A stretch of DNA of 64,000 bases from Neoconidiobolus thromboides FSU 785 (GCA_025603075.1 MU626274.1:62001-126000), one strand, 5' to 3'. Shown: positions 12,134-23,825, counted from the stretch's first letter. Numbers and translations: made by a program. The notes: generated by a model not told the origin, from the sequence alone.

Positions 12134-12324
12134 TTCGAGATATAAAGAGGTATAAATTATGATAAAATATCAATATAATAAAATCAAAACATAATCTATG
12201 CTTATTCTTTTATTATTAAACTCCATTTTTTAACAAGCAAAATAAAATTATGTACTTCTAGCTGAGATTACTTGAATGATGGTAATTCTAAATGTCCATA
12301 CACTCGTTAATGCCTATATAATAT

Positions 12325-12432
12325 GAGGATATGGTAGTGTTTTCTTTTGGTTTCATTACTTTTTCCATTTTTTAAGCGCTATTTGAGCGGAAATATTGTT
12401 AGTAAAATCCTTGAGTAAAAAAATACATCCCC
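12325..12432 (-). repeat. MITE copy 7
   Basis: A 108-bp copy opening GAGGATATGGTAGTG, with the core AAGCGCTATTTGAGCGG and closing ATACATCCCC. Flanked by ATAT on both sides. First of three copies packed within 340 bp. Confidence 0.75.
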
Positions 12433-12522
12433 ATATATTTTTTATTTAAGAGTTCTACTGATAGCCTTTCTACTCAAATAGTGTTAAAATAGAAAAGTGA
12501 CGAAACCAAAAAAAACATCACC
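12433..12522 (+). repeat. MITE copy 8, left end truncated
   Basis: Begins directly after copy 7 with the internal part (TATTTAAGAGTTCTACTG) and lacks a clear GGGGATG left end. The right end ACATCACC is followed by ATAT. It may have been truncated when copy 7 inserted. Confidence 0.65.
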
Positions 12523-12562
12523 ATATAACATAAATTTCAATTTTAGGCTATTTATTAAATAT

Positions 12563-12659
12563 GGGGGTATTTTTGTATTTAATAATTTTACTAACATTTT
12601 TTCTACTCAAATAGTGTTTAAAAGATGGAAAAAGTAATGAAGCCAAAAAAAACACTCCC
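12563..12659 (+). repeat. MITE copy 9
   Basis: A 97-bp copy opening GGGGGTATTTTTGTATTTAA and closing AACACTCCC, with ATAT on both sides. Confidence 0.8.
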
Positions 12660-14572
12660 ATATGCTTTAATTGGGCTATAAAACTAATATTTTTATTTTA
12701 TATTGTTTGAGTTATAAAAAGCTCAAAGCCAAAACATTTAAACGATTTCATCTTAGTATATATGTTAAAAAAGTTAATATTGGGTCAGCTTATATATTTG
12801 CTACACTTAAATGCATAAAATAATGGTGAAGATATAAATTACAACATAAACAAAAAAGTTATATTCAAATAACTTTAATTCTGGGTATTAAAAATATTTG
12901 CTATTACAATCAATAGTTTGTTTGGTTTTTTGTTTGCATAGAAGCGCAATAGAATATATAGGCTGATTCAATAAATAAATCTATTTTTTAGAGGATATTA
13001 CTTATCCAATTTAGACATATTTTTTTAAATTCAAGATCATAAATCAAAAAAGCTATTATATAGGAGTTTACTAATTAAACTAAGATGCTCAAATTGTAAT
13101 ATTTCCAAGCTATGTAAGAAAGGTTATATTAAAGTTAAATCTATAGTAGCATAAAATCTATGCCTATAAAGTCATCAAATAATTATGAGGAAATTAGATT
13201 GAAATGCTATACAATAATCTTGTTATTGAATTAACAAAATGTATAACAATAACCCCCTTTATGACTTGATACTTTATCTTTCATAAATTATATCAAAACT
13301 TATAAATATTAAAGTGATCATAAATTTAAATTATTCTATAAAGTACTCAAAATATTGGTCTGAAATCCATTTGTTTGAGTGTATACACTTTAGAGCTGTG
13401 AAATATCGCTTTGTCAGTCCCATAGTTAATTATAACATAATAAGCGCCTAAGCTGTTGTGTTCTCGAGTTCAGAGAAAATCAATCCCACGTTCTTAGTTT
13501 GATTTGATATGAGAATTTCTATCTTCGTCTCAAAGAATATTCTCCCCTCGTTTTGATATTTATACTTATCCGAGTATAAAAGAGATTCTAAAACATAATA
13601 GCTCGAGGCTTTTTAACTGAATTATTCCATGATATCTTGAACATTTAATAAATCCACTAAGTTTTCTTAATAGTATTTTACGTAGATTTTACGTAGATTT
13701 TACATTAGTATTGTTTATTCTATCTGTCTTATATAACTTGTAACCTATTACGTGCTATTCCTCATAATCCAAGTCTATCTTAGTCACATAAACTAAGACC
13801 TTTCGACTTATAGTGTAGTCAACCCAGCAATAGCTGTTCTTGACTCCAAACCTTGAGTACCAGATTTCACAAGAGCAAATATGATTTTATTTCAGGACAA
13901 TTTAAAATTTATTAATATAATAATAAGTAATTGTTTGACCAATAAAATTCTAAAAGATTAACTATGCTTCAAAAAGTACTTTACCATACTATTTGATTCA
14001 TTATCTATTTTAATAGCTAATCTATTGTATATAACATCAACTTATTATTTAAATATTGATATTATTATATCAAGCAAAAGTATTAAAAGCCTTTATAATT
14101 TAAGGTCCAGAGCTTTACTTATATGAGCATTTCTACTTACTACGATCAACTTGGATATTCTAGCGAAACTTTACAGAAGTCCAAATATAAAGAAATTATA
14201 GAGTAGTAAAATAAAGTTATTATGGTGTAAATATATGTCTATATTTGAAATTCCGAGAGGTAAAAAGTAATAAGCAAATTAAAGGGTACCAAAGACCAGA
14301 TAGTGCTCTCAGATGAATAATTTTATTAATTATTGATCGGATAATATTACCTCTAAAAAGCTGTATAGTTTCATTTTAAAATGTTATGCCAAATAAAAAC
14401 TACTCAAATTATACATAAATATGAATTATTATTTAAACTATTTATTACGATAAAAAACACTAACTCATTGTTAATTAACTCTATAACATCCAACTATATA
14501 TGTTAAAATTAAGCAATTGTAAGTATGTCATGGGTGATCGTCTGTCAAAAAGATGATAGGACATAAAAATAA
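12660..14572. other. Gene-free AT-rich stretch
   Basis: I see no supported gene. A short tandem (ACGTAGATTTT, twice) lies at 13680-13701. The promoter-like module of receptor copy 5 begins near 14575. Confidence 0.55.
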
Positions 14573-14574
14573 AA

Positions 14575-14668
14575 GAATAACCCGCAGAACTAGAACTTCA
14601 ATAAAAATAGTAAAGATCTTAATTTTTTTTATTAACTTTAATATTAAGATAGTATATGATATATAAGC
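14575..14668 (+). promoter_or_regulatory. Receptor-type core promoter, copy 5
   Basis: TATATAAGC at 14660-14668, preceded by the shared module CCGCAGAACTAGAAC, then AAAATAGTAAAGATC and AATATTAAGATAG. An ATG at 14656 overlaps this TATA box. That argues that the real start is the next in-frame ATG at 14710, 41 nt downstream, which is the spacing of every other copy. Confidence 0.65.
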
Positions 14669-14709
14669 AAAAAAGTAATTTACTTTTTTCGTTAATTAAT
14701 ATTGCCTTA

Positions 14710-15606
14710 ATGTATGCCTTTTCTCCATTTTATTTAGCAACTATTTGTGTGACTTCGATATGTCTAATAATCAACTCCTTTTTGATTTATTTTGCAAGCA
14801 GATTGCCTCTAAAAGGGCTCGATATTAAACTGATCATACTTTTGGCTTCTTTAGAATTCTTAGCGCCGATCGCAGTATTATCCGATCTTATCTATTATTT
14901 TATAAATGGACACAAATTAATAGAAAACCAGCATGGATGCTCATTTTATGGTTTTATAATACTATTTATTTATCAGTATGAAATAATGTTGAGTTCCTTA
15001 TTATCTATGGAAAGATTATCGAAAGTTAAAGATTCAGGTCTATTTGATTACGCTTACCGCCCTGTGGCAATCAATCTGATTGTCTTTACAAGCCTATTGA
15101 TTGCTTGTGCTACTACAAATACATTTGCTATTTCATCTTCAAAAATAAGCTGTCTTTTAGACGTTACCAATAGCATACTGGCTTCAGTGACTTACCATTA
15201 CTCCCTTTCAAGCTGCTCAATTGGTGTTGGACTTTTAACATATTCTTATTATTGCATTGCAAGTAAGATTGGGGAGCTTAAAGGAATCATGTTAACGGAA
15301 TTCGAATCAGGTAGCGAAGTAGTTGGTGGTAAAAGGACCAAAAGTTTGAAAAGAGCGACAGTTAAAGTATATTTGATCTTAACAGTTTATGGCACGTGTA
15401 TGCTAGGGTCACTTATTAGTTTATTTTTTGAGTCAACTTTTAAGTATAAGTATGGTGATTCTTTTAAATATGCAGAGGATCTCGATTCAGCTGCTACCCT
15501 TTTATTCGTTTTTGGTATGATTTCTAACACCTTGCTAGTGCTTACATTGCATACTGGAATATCAAACGAAGCCAGACATTTTATACGAAAAATGAGCAGC
15601 AGTTGA
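14710..15606 (+). CDS. 7TM GPCR-like receptor, copy 5
   Basis: An intact, intronless receptor of 298 residues from the ATG at 14710. The open frame extends to an ATG at 14656, but that ATG lies in the TATA box and the extra 18 residues have no match in the paralogs, so I prefer the later start. Its N-terminus M-Y-A-F-S-P-F-Y aligns with M-F-T-F-T-P-F-Y of copy 3. Conserved features are the Cys pair (Y/H-G-C and I-S-C-L-L-D), S-M-E-R at the end of helix 3, and helix 7 F-G-M-I-S-N-T. The third inner loop differs most from its neighbours and is more basic (G-G-K-R-T-K-S-L-K-R), which could change coupling. Confidence 0.87.
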   Translation: MYAFSPFYLATICVTSICLIINSFLIYFASRLPLKGLDIKLIILLASLEFLAPIAVLSDLIYYFINGHKLIENQHGCSFYGFIILFIYQYEIMLSSLLSMERLSKVKDSGLFDYAYRPVAINLIVFTSLLIACATTNTFAISSSKISCLLDVTNSILASVTYHYSLSSCSIGVGLLTYSYYCIASKIGELKGIMLTEFESGSEVVGGKRTKSLKRATVKVYLILTVYGTCMLGSLISLFFESTFKYKYGDSFKYAEDLDSAATLLFVFGMISNTLLVLTLHTGISNEARHFIRKMSSS

Positions 15607-16165
15607 GGTATGAATAAAAATCTAAAGTATGTGACAAAAAGCTAATTTGTAAAAAAGTGTTCCATTTATATGCAGTTTCATACTTCTATCCTCCCTTTTT
15701 GTGAAGAAAAATGGCTTAGAATAGTATTTTAGATCAGTTGATAAAATCAAAATTGCAATAAAAAAATTAATATTGAAATGAGTTGAATAAAGTTTGCTAC
15801 ATAATAAAATAATTTACAGTACCATTTTTTTTTTAGAAAAAGACACTTTTAAAGTTAATTCTGATACTTTTAAACTTTACAAAAATTTACTTTTTTAATC
15901 ATGCTAGATTTAATTGTTTAAAAATGGCTAAATTATTTTTACTCCAGACTCCAGCTAAAAATAAGTAGCAGCTAACATACCCTATTTAAAGGTAACATTT
16001 TAGCAAAAATTAAATCGTAATATAATATTACTAAAAAAAAAGTAGATTAGGATATTCTATTGAAACTAAATATATCAATATATTATGTGTCTAAAATTTT
16101 ATCATTTTGTATCTAAAAATAGATTAATTGTATATACTAATTTTTAAATATTGTGATAACAGAAA
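15607..16165. other. Intergenic, no gene seen
   Basis: AT-rich spacer between the receptor arm and the tRNA genes. No open frame, repeat or structured element that I can support. Confidence 0.5.
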
Positions 16166-16237
16166 GCCCGTTTGGCCAAGTGGTAAGGCGTCAGTCTTGT
16201 AAACTGAAGATCAGTGGTTCGATCCCGCTATCGGGCA
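16166..16237 (+). tRNA. tRNA-Thr (UGU)
   Basis: A 72-nt cloverleaf without intron. The A box is TGGCCAAGTGG and the B box is GGTTCGATCC. The anticodon stem TCAGT/ACTGA closes a 7-nt loop CTTGTAA with anticodon TGT. The acceptor stem GCCCGTT/ATCGGGC has one T-T mismatch at the sixth pair. No CCA is encoded, as expected for a nuclear eukaryotic tRNA. Confidence 0.95.
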
Positions 16238-16531
16238 GACTATATTTTATAGTACTTATTTATGTGCAAAGTTTGAGATATTAACTTTTTAGCAAAAGTG
16301 GGGAGGAAAGGACACCAATCCAACCAACTTAGATTAGGATTAGGTAAATATAGAATTTATTTTTTAAGTTTTAAAGTCTTTGATAGCATCTATAACATAT
16401 AGATTTGTTTATAAATAAATAGCCTATGCTTTATTTTATAATAAATGTTTAGTTATGCTTTTATAAGTAAAAAAAGGCTTTCTTGTTAAATGTTTATTGT
16501 TATTTATACCTTCCAAAATTTTAAACTATAT

Positions 16532-16627
16532 GGAGGTGTTTTTTGATTTCATTACTTTTCTATTTTTTGAGCGCTACTTGAATGGAAAAATTATTAATAA
16601 AATTCTTAAACACGAAAATATATACTC
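16532..16627 (-). repeat. MITE copy 10
   Basis: A copy between the two tRNA genes, opening GGAGGTGTTTTTTGA, with the core GAGCGCTACTTGAATGG and a decayed right end TATATACTC. Flanks ATAT and ATGT. Confidence 0.75.
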
Positions 16628-16940
16628 ATGTGTTAATGTTTTAAACTGTTTTTGATTTAAGTGGCATTATATTTATTAGATTGTAATAGTCTTTATATTT
16701 TATTACAGTTATTTGTTGAACTTGACCTTTAAACTAAAAATTATTAACTAATGTAACTATCAATTTACATATACTGCTTGAATATAATTTATAAGTAAAT
16801 ATATATCTAAACTGGATTTTCTGATTTAATTATTAATGTTAAATGCTTTATTATAAAATATAATTAGCTTTAATGTACTTTCTACTGCAGAAATGAGTGT
16901 CAATCTTTCTTTATTTATTTACTTCTGGGTATCAGTTTAA

Positions 16941-17012
16941 TCTCGGGTAGTATAGTGGTGAGTATCCCCGCCTGTCACGCGGGAGACCGGGGTTCAATTC
17001 CCCGCTCGAGAG
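16941..17012 (+). tRNA. tRNA-Asp (GUC)
   Basis: A 72-nt cloverleaf. The acceptor TCTCGGG pairs with CTCGAGA (one G-T). The D arm is GTATAGTGGTGAGTAT, the anticodon stem CCCGC/GCGGG has loop CTGTCAC giving anticodon GTC, and the T arm is GGGGTTCAATTCCCC. Typical of eukaryotic tRNA-Asp. Confidence 0.96.
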
Positions 17013-17275
17013 ATTGTTTTTTGCTTTCATCAAGCATAAGAAGTTTTGTTTTTAAAACTAATATCAAAATTTTCTTAGAAATTGTTTCAATATCAACAAC
17101 TTTTTTAATAATGTAATTATTTTATTAGTTTGTTCTTTTTATTCTATTATTGTATGAATCAGTAAATACTAGAAAACAATACTATAAGCCAATTATTGAT
17201 ATTGAAAGTTAAATAAAAATTGTTGTTAAAATAAAAAGTATAACAAATTCAACTTTATTTAATAAATATCAACTT

Positions 17276-19427
17276 CTACTCAAAAGGGTCAAAATTAAGA
17301 TCCCAAGGTGGTAACTTCGGCGATAGTGGCGAGAACTGTAGCTTAAGAGTATTAGTAAACTCTGGAATTAATGGTGAATGAAAATCATTATTATTAACTT
17401 CCAATTGATTTTCCTCTATCTTAGACGTATTTGGTAGAGAAATGGAAGACATAACATTTTTTTTTTTATTACTAGTAGGATTTTTAATTGTAGTATTAAT
17501 ATCTAAATTTTCAATTTCATTGACCATTAAATTTGGTGTAGATTGTGGCGTGAGTGAATTATAGGGTAATGCATGATATAAAATATAATGGTAAAACATA
17601 GCTCTTTTTTCTTTTTGTGTCAATGTAATGGGCTTCTCAATTACTGTAGATAAAGGTAAAGATGTATTAGAAGTAGTTGGTATTCCTCGTTTCTTTTTCT
17701 TTTTCTTTTTGCTTGTTTTGATAGGAGACTTGATAGTTTCTGCTTTATTTGATATTACTGGTGAAGATATCATAACTGTGGATATAATTTAATCGGGTAT
17801 TTATGCTATTTTTTTAGTAAAATTACCTTTCTCGGATAATGCTTCACTTAATGTATCTAATAACGATTCTAACTATTAAAACATAAATATAAAAACGTTA
17901 TTGTGTATTAATATTCTTGGATTACTTCTTTCATTTCAATATTATTATCTAAATCATCAATAAAAGGATCTAGTTGATAAGTAGGTAAATAAGTTAAATT
18001 TGGTTCACTATAAATATGAATTCCATTTTGAAATGTAACATAAAATAAACACAAAGTATTAGTATTAGGATGAATAGCAAATTGACCTAATAAAAATATA
18101 ATAAAATTATATTTTGTTCAAATATTGTACTATTATATTAAAACTACCAGTCATGAAAGCAGCTACTGGAGCCATAGGAAAATCAAAATTCGATAGCCCG
18201 TGTCCTTTACTATCAAAAAATAAAGTACTGCCATTCCCCCAAGCAATTGCCGTATTCGGTTGGTTTATTGTGGATATCTTATTTAAATGACCATAGCCAA
18301 TGATATTACCTGAATTTTCAATACTGCATTGTATTAAATTGCTTGTACTCTTTATAAACGCATTGCTTGGATTTGAATGTATTTTTTCGATGCTTAATAA
18401 ACCATCTGATGTTATACTAGCCACTTGATCAAATCCTATTATAGTTATCATTAAATGTTTAGTATGACATAACTAATATATAATACAAATAAATTACCTT
18501 TTTCTCCAGGTATTGAAAAAGCAGGTGTTAAACAAGCTTCCTTTTGTTGATAGTCATTAATTTTATTAACTCTACCATCTTCATCGATCAATAAAAAGTT
18601 ATCATCTCCTTGTCCTACTACTAATAGAGGAGAGTTGTCTTCATCATTAGCAACAGAAATAGATGTAATTGAGTGTGTGACATTGAATACGTTCTTGTTT
18701 AACCAAAACAATACCGAATAATCCGGTATTTTCACTTTACCTGTATAAACTCTCATACCCCTAGGCTTATTATCTTTATCTTTATCTTTACTATTGGCTT
18801 GTGATACTTGTGCTGTTAACTGATAAATATGTATATTTTTATTAGTATTAGCTATTATTAGCTCTTTAATACCATCTCCATCCACATCTGCAATAATAGC
18901 GTCAATTGTGTTGAAAGGTACAGTAGTCGACCAATTAGCCCCAGATATTAAACTAGTACCAGCTACCGTTAATGTAGGTGTAGTTGGTGATTCTGTGGAT
19001 ATTATTGGTGAGCTATCAACTAATTTGAATGGATAATCAAATAGAAAACAGCCACCCTCGGCATTAATAACTATAATGGAATCTTTTCCAATGTTTCTTA
19101 TATCACCAACAACAACATTCGTTATTGTACCTAATCCTGAACATGTTTTCCATGGTAAGTAGGGAAGCGTTGACAAATTCGGTAATTGTGTTATATTCGA
19201 ACTAGATAATGGAGAGTCAAATCCTATTTTATAAATATATAGAAAACCATCTAAAGTTCCTACTACCAACTCATTACTCTAGTAATATATAAGTTCATAC
19301 TTATTATAATTAATAATATTCTTACTCCATCATGATCTATATCACCAACTGCCATCGCTTTGGGGTATAAATTGCCTTGAAACTGTAATACTGCATCGCG
19401 TACTAAAGATATTGACCTTATTCTCAT
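17276..19427 (-). CDS. ITFG2: ITFG2-like protein (KICSTOR family) with C-terminal extension
   Basis: Exons on the minus strand: 19427-19326, 19278-18498, 18435-18148, 18086-17926, 17872-17827 and 17775-17276, all GT-AG and phase-consistent, giving 625 residues. The N-terminal ~440 residues form a beta-propeller of FG-GAP-like blades (the motifs V-G-D-I-D-H-D-G and I-A-D-V-D-G-D-G). They match metazoan ITFG2 in order and in the start R-S-I-S-L-V-R. ITFG2 belongs to KICSTOR, which places the amino-acid-sensing GATOR1 complex on lysosomes and restrains TORC1. If the intron after 17926 is retained, the protein ends at 17908 with 449 residues, close to the ~447 of human ITFG2. The spliced form adds ~175 residues with a seven-lysine run and Ser/Asn-rich low complexity. 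The propeller call is firm; the extension and TORC1 role are inferred. Confidence 0.78.
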
Positions 19428-20328
19428 TAATATAAAATTAGATTGATTTTTGGAAATGGAGTTGTGATTTACGTAATTAAAAATTCAAATTCAAATTTTA
19501 AATTTTCGTCAACTTCTATCCCACAATTTTTGGCTAAAATTTTAATATAAAGTAAAAAATTTATATATGTATATAAATGTTTTCTCTCTTTTAATGTAAG
19601 TAATATTAATTTATTTGTTATGAAGTTTAAAATGATGAATCGAACGCTATTAATTCTAAACCCAGCTCTTTGATGGGCTAACGCTCAATGAAATGGGTTG
19701 TTCTTAATCTGAGATATCTTTTGAAAACATGAAGACTTGGTCGATAGTTTACTAATTTCTTTTTTATGTAGGTTTCTGATGTAATTCTAGTTAGTTAAAT
19801 AAAGCTATTTTACCTTAATTTTTGTTTCTATTCAAACTTTTTTAAAACTTAATAATAAGCAGTTAATAGATTAATATTGTAGCATTTTGGCATCAAATGA
19901 TTTGTAGCTTATATTTTTGACCATAGCAGACTTTATTTTCAGTAGTCATTTAGTTGATTGAAAAACAACTTTCATATTAAAATGTTAAAATAAATAAGGA
20001 TACAAATACGTCCTTTTTTTTAAAATTATATTAATATTCTTTCCACTTAAAAATGAAAAAAGTAATGAAACCTAAAAAAATATACATATACTTTAAATTG
20101 GATAAACAACTATTGTTTTAATAAAGGCATCTGCAATACATTGCAGCTGTAAACCTCAGATAAAAACTGTTGAAGAATTTTATCATAAACAGTGAATAAA
20201 ACAATATTTATTTAAATCAAAACTACTAATTAAATCCCAACACATAAATCCTATAAAATAAACGTCAAACTTAAAAAATTGTTTTTTGAATCACAAAATC
20301 AAAAAAATACAATTTCAAAAAATACAAA
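19428..20328. other. Divergent intergenic between ITFG2-like and SAM37
   Basis: The shared upstream region of two head-to-head genes. It holds a degraded MITE (about 19997-20093) and otherwise AT-rich sequence. No clear TATA element is placed close to either start. Confidence 0.5.
19997..20093 (+). repeat. MITE copy 11 (degenerate)
   Basis: A diverged copy recognised by ATATTCTTTCCACTTAAAAATG, then AAAGTAATGAAACC. Both ends are eroded (AAGGATACAAATACG on the left, AAATATACATATA on the right). Confidence 0.55.
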
Positions 20329-21909
20329 ATGTTTATATTATACACCTTTGATAAGGGCTTTGAATTATCAAGCTATGATCCCGACTGTTTAGCTGCTCAA
20401 GTAAATAATAATAATAGAAATACATATGATAATAGAAATAATTATGTCAAACAACTTTCCTATAGGTATATTTAAATTTACTTGGAGTTGAATGGGTAGC
20501 CTCCATTTGTAACCATACAGAAGCTTCACCAAGTGGTAAATTATTTTAGCATATAAAAGACATAAGAATATTAGTATTTAACTTAAACAATGTATAGGTG
20601 CACTTCCAGTATTAAATTACGGGACCGAATATATCTCTGGTTTAAACTCCATTATTGAATATCTATCAAAGTTGGTAAGATAGAATAATGTTTATTTTTT
20701 AAGACAATTTTTTAATATAAAATGTAAAATAGGGTCACACTTTAGATTCGAAATTATCTGAAGAAGATAAAATTAATTCTTATTTGTAAATAATAATAAT
20801 ACTATACATATTCAGTATACCAATCTCATAATTTCAAATTTAAATAGTATGCGTGGGTATATCTCCGAAAAACTTAAAGACGCTTTAGTAAGGATAAATT
20901 TAAAATCATCACAACAAGGTTGATAATTTTATTATTAGAACTATTATCGATATATAGATGAGGCTAATTTTATAAACTCTACACGACCAGAGTTAGGCAA
21001 AACACTAAGTATAGCCAGTAGATACACATTACCTGGTAAATTAGTAGAAAAAGCAGTTGAAGACTTGAAAAAATATGAGCAATGTGTGGAGGTGGAAAAA
21101 GCTCGTAGAAAGGAACTGAAGGTAAATATAGTTTTATGATAAAAAGGGAAGTTAATGGTTTATATTTATAATTAGATTTCTAGTATTTCACTAAAATATT
21201 TAAAAAGAATTAAAGATGATAAAGTTCTTCCTCCTTTAGAAGCTAAGGTAAATTGATTATTACATTATTATTATATATGTTAAATGTTATTATTGTTTAA
21301 AGATATTTGAATCCGTACGTAATTTACTAAAAGAAATAGAAACTACTTTGGGAGATAAAAAATATTTCTTTGATGAGCAGTAAGTAAAACCACAGATTGT
21401 TATAATAGTTTGCTAATTTAAATAGAAATATAAGTACTATCGATGTAATTCTATATGCCTATCTCTCTCATATCCTTTATCCTAAACTCAATAATAACAA
21501 GCTCTCTGATTATATCATCACCACTCATCCACTTTTATTAAAATACACAGATAATATCCATTCCCAAGTTTCCAATTTCCAAGCTACAGCTCTACCTCCA
21601 CCATCCGCTATATTCAATATCAAAAACATTGGATTGTATTTTATCCCAACCAAACTTACCAATTTATTCAATTATTGGAAACAACCTAAGAATCAAGTAG
21701 ATCAACCAGAAATTGGTATAGAAGAATTGAAACTTCGTAAAAGCAGAGCACATTCAGCTATTGCTGCTGTAGTTGTTTTTACTGCTTATATTATCTTCAA
21801 TGGTTTGTTAGGGGCTGAAGAGGAAGAAGAGAATGACAATGTGAACTATATGCCTAATCCAGAGAGTTTCATTCAAGAAGAAGTTGATGATGTGGAAGCA
21901 GACGATTAA
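20329..21909 (+). CDS. SAM37: Sam37/metaxin, mitochondrial outer-membrane sorting subunit
   Basis: Nine exons: 20329-20400, 20466-20535, 20598-20674, 20733-20785, 20848-20887, 20939-21121, 21176-21247, 21303-21379 and 21426-21909, giving 375 residues. All introns are GT-AG and 45-65 nt. The start M-F-I-L-Y-T-F-D and the thioredoxin-like N-terminal fold (A-L-P-V-L-N-Y-G, then I-I-E-Y-L) followed by a GST-C-like helical part are typical of metaxin/Sam37. A single membrane segment near residues 325-344 is followed by a short, very acidic tail. In the family this protein sits on the cytosolic face of the SAM complex and helps insert beta-barrel proteins. The intron before exon 5 is the least certain, because an earlier AG would break the frame. 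Confidence 0.88.
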
Positions 21910-22423
21910 GATTAAATAGGCTTTTTGACATAAAAAAAATAAAAGTAGGTGTTATTTTTTAGAATTTAATTTGAATTTATGTTTAGAATTATAGCTGGTT
22001 TTTATTTTATTTAATCTCGATTAGTTATTTTATTATATTTAAAGACTACCTTTATTTATGAAATAGTAATAGAGTATATAGAAAGATTATATACTCTTAA
22101 GGTTTAAAAAAAATTAGTCAATTATAACTTATAGTATAAATAACAACGATAAATATAATCAAGTAAAATACTACAAAATATCAAGGCCAATAAGTTCAAT
22201 TTCGCTTTAATTTATAAACATAAGACTTATTCAAATTCAGAAACATATTAGCTATTGATGTACTCTTACAAAATGAATAAAAAACAAGATAAGTCTAGCT
22301 TCACAATTACAGAAAAAACACAGGATATAAAACAATATGTGACATTTCGGTTTCATTTATTGATCTATTTAAGCACCTTTGGATGTAATTTCTCCCAATA
22401 AAATTTAAAAAGGCAATAAGAAC

Positions 22424-22494
22424 ACTCCCTGCGGGACTCGAACCCGCAATCCTCAGATTAGAAGTCTGATGCCTTATCCATTAGGCCAAGGGAG
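22424..22494 (-). tRNA. tRNA-Arg (UCU)
   Basis: Minus-strand cloverleaf. The acceptor CTCCCTT pairs with CAGGGAG (last pair mismatched). The A box is TGGCCTAATGG, the anticodon stem TCAGA/TCTGA has loop CTTCTAA with anticodon TCT, and the T arm is GCGGGTTCGAGTCCCGC. No intron. AGA-type codons dominate Arg usage in the window's genes, which suits this tRNA. Confidence 0.95.
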
Positions 22495-22612
22495 CCTCTT
22501 TAAATTTTCCTAAAATAAATAAATATAAAAAATAATATTACTCTATTTGGTATAATTTAAAGGAAAAGAGAGTATACTAGTCATAAAAATTATCTGATTT
22601 GAACTATTATAT

Positions 22613-22674
22613 GGTGATGTTTTTTTGGCTTCATCGCTTTTTCTATCTTTTAAGCGCTATTTGGGTGGAAAAAG
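22613..22674 (-). repeat. MITE copy 12, right half missing
   Basis: Only the left ~62 bp are present: GGTGATGTTTTTTTGG through AAGCGCTATTTGGGTGGAAAA. ATAT precedes it, but there is no right terminal repeat. Truncated by deletion. Confidence 0.75.
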
Positions 22675-22881
22675 CTTCAAATATAACGTTTTATAACAGT
22701 ATTGGGAAATTAAGTATATAGAAGCAATTCATTTTCTTTAGTATTTATGCTTTTCAGTTAAACAAATTTTATTAACTAATTAAAATTATAAGTATAAATC
22801 TAATTTTGTTAAAAAAAGGAAGGATAGGGCTGGATAAATTAGAAATTTATTGAATTTATTGACTAAACCTTCTATTATTAT

Positions 22882-23781
22882 TTATAGCTTGTTAAATCTA
22901 TTTTGTATAAACCTTTTAACTTCATTAGCAATACCGGTATGCAAGGTAAGCACCAGCAAAGTATTGGAAATCATACCAAAAACAAATAGTAAAGTAGCAG
23001 CTGAATTGAGATCCTCAGCTTGCTCAAAAGTATCACCATATCTATATTTTAATGTTGATTCAAAAAATAAACTGATAAGTGAACCCAACATACATGTTCC
23101 ATAAATAGTCAAGATTAAATATACTTTAAGAGATGCTTTTTTTAGACTTGTAGACCATTTTCTATTACTTGTTTCACTATTAGCTTCCAATTCTGCAGAC
23201 ATTATCTCTTCAAATCCACTAATCTCAGCTGCTATACAATAATATGAATATACTAAAAGTCCTACAGCAATAAAACAACTTAAAAGAGAATAATGATAAG
23301 TGACTGAAGCTAATATACTATTAGTAGCGTTTAACAGACAACTCACTTTAGCAGATGATATAGCAAACGAATTTGTAGAAGCACAACCAATTAATGAAAT
23401 TGCGAATATAATTAAATTAATTATTATAAGGTGATAGCTGTAATTAAATAGTACCGATTTTTTAATTTTTGATAATCTTTCCATTGATAATAATGAGCTT
23501 AACATAATTTCATATTGATAAACAAATAATATCATAAAACCATAAAAGTTGCATCCAGACTGAGTTTCTATTAATTTTTGATTATTGATAATATAATAAA
23601 TAAGATCCGATAAAACTGCAACTGGTGCTAGAAACTCTAATGAAGCTAATGCCATAATTAGTTTTATATCGAATCCTTTAAATGATAATTTGCTTGCAAA
23701 ATATATTAAAAACGAATTGAGGATTAAACATATTGAAGTTACACATATAGTTGCTATATAAAATGGAGTGAAGGTGAACAT
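22882..23781 (-). CDS. 7TM GPCR-like receptor, copy 6
   Basis: An intact, intronless 299-residue receptor starting M-F-T-F-T-P-F-Y. It has seven hydrophobic segments, Cys in S-G-C-N-F-Y and V-S-C-L-L-N, the S-M-E-R end of helix 3, and helix 7 F-G-M-I-S-N-T. It is the first of the minus-strand arm. A 262-nt stretch (23065-23326, helix 5 to helix 6) is identical to 25700-25961 in copy 7, while the rest of the two genes differs visibly, so sequence exchange happened recently. A TATA box at 23826-23834 lies 44 nt before the ATG. Confidence 0.88.
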   Translation of the reverse strand: MFTFTPFYIATICVTSICLILNSFLIYFASKLSFKGFDIKLIMALASLEFLAPVAVLSDLIYYIINNQKLIETQSGCNFYGFMILFVYQYEIMLSSLLSMERLSKIKKSVLFNYSYHLIIINLIIFAISLIGCASTNSFAISSAKVSCLLNATNSILASVTYHYSLLSCFIAVGLLVYSYYCIAAEISGFEEIMSAELEANSETSNRKWSTSLKKASLKVYLILTIYGTCMLGSLISLFFESTLKYRYGDTFEQAEDLNSAATLLFVFGMISNTLLVLTLHTGIANEVKRFIQNRFNKL

Positions 23782-23825
23782 TTGGGTTAAATTAATTAAT
23801 TAAATAAAGAAAAAACTTCCTTTCT

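Noticed and set aside
22850-23104. Open frame on the + strand across the receptor 3' end
   Set aside because: Antisense shadow of receptor copy 6. Similar shadows recur at 28066-28278 and 30108-30293 because the receptor 3' ends are conserved.
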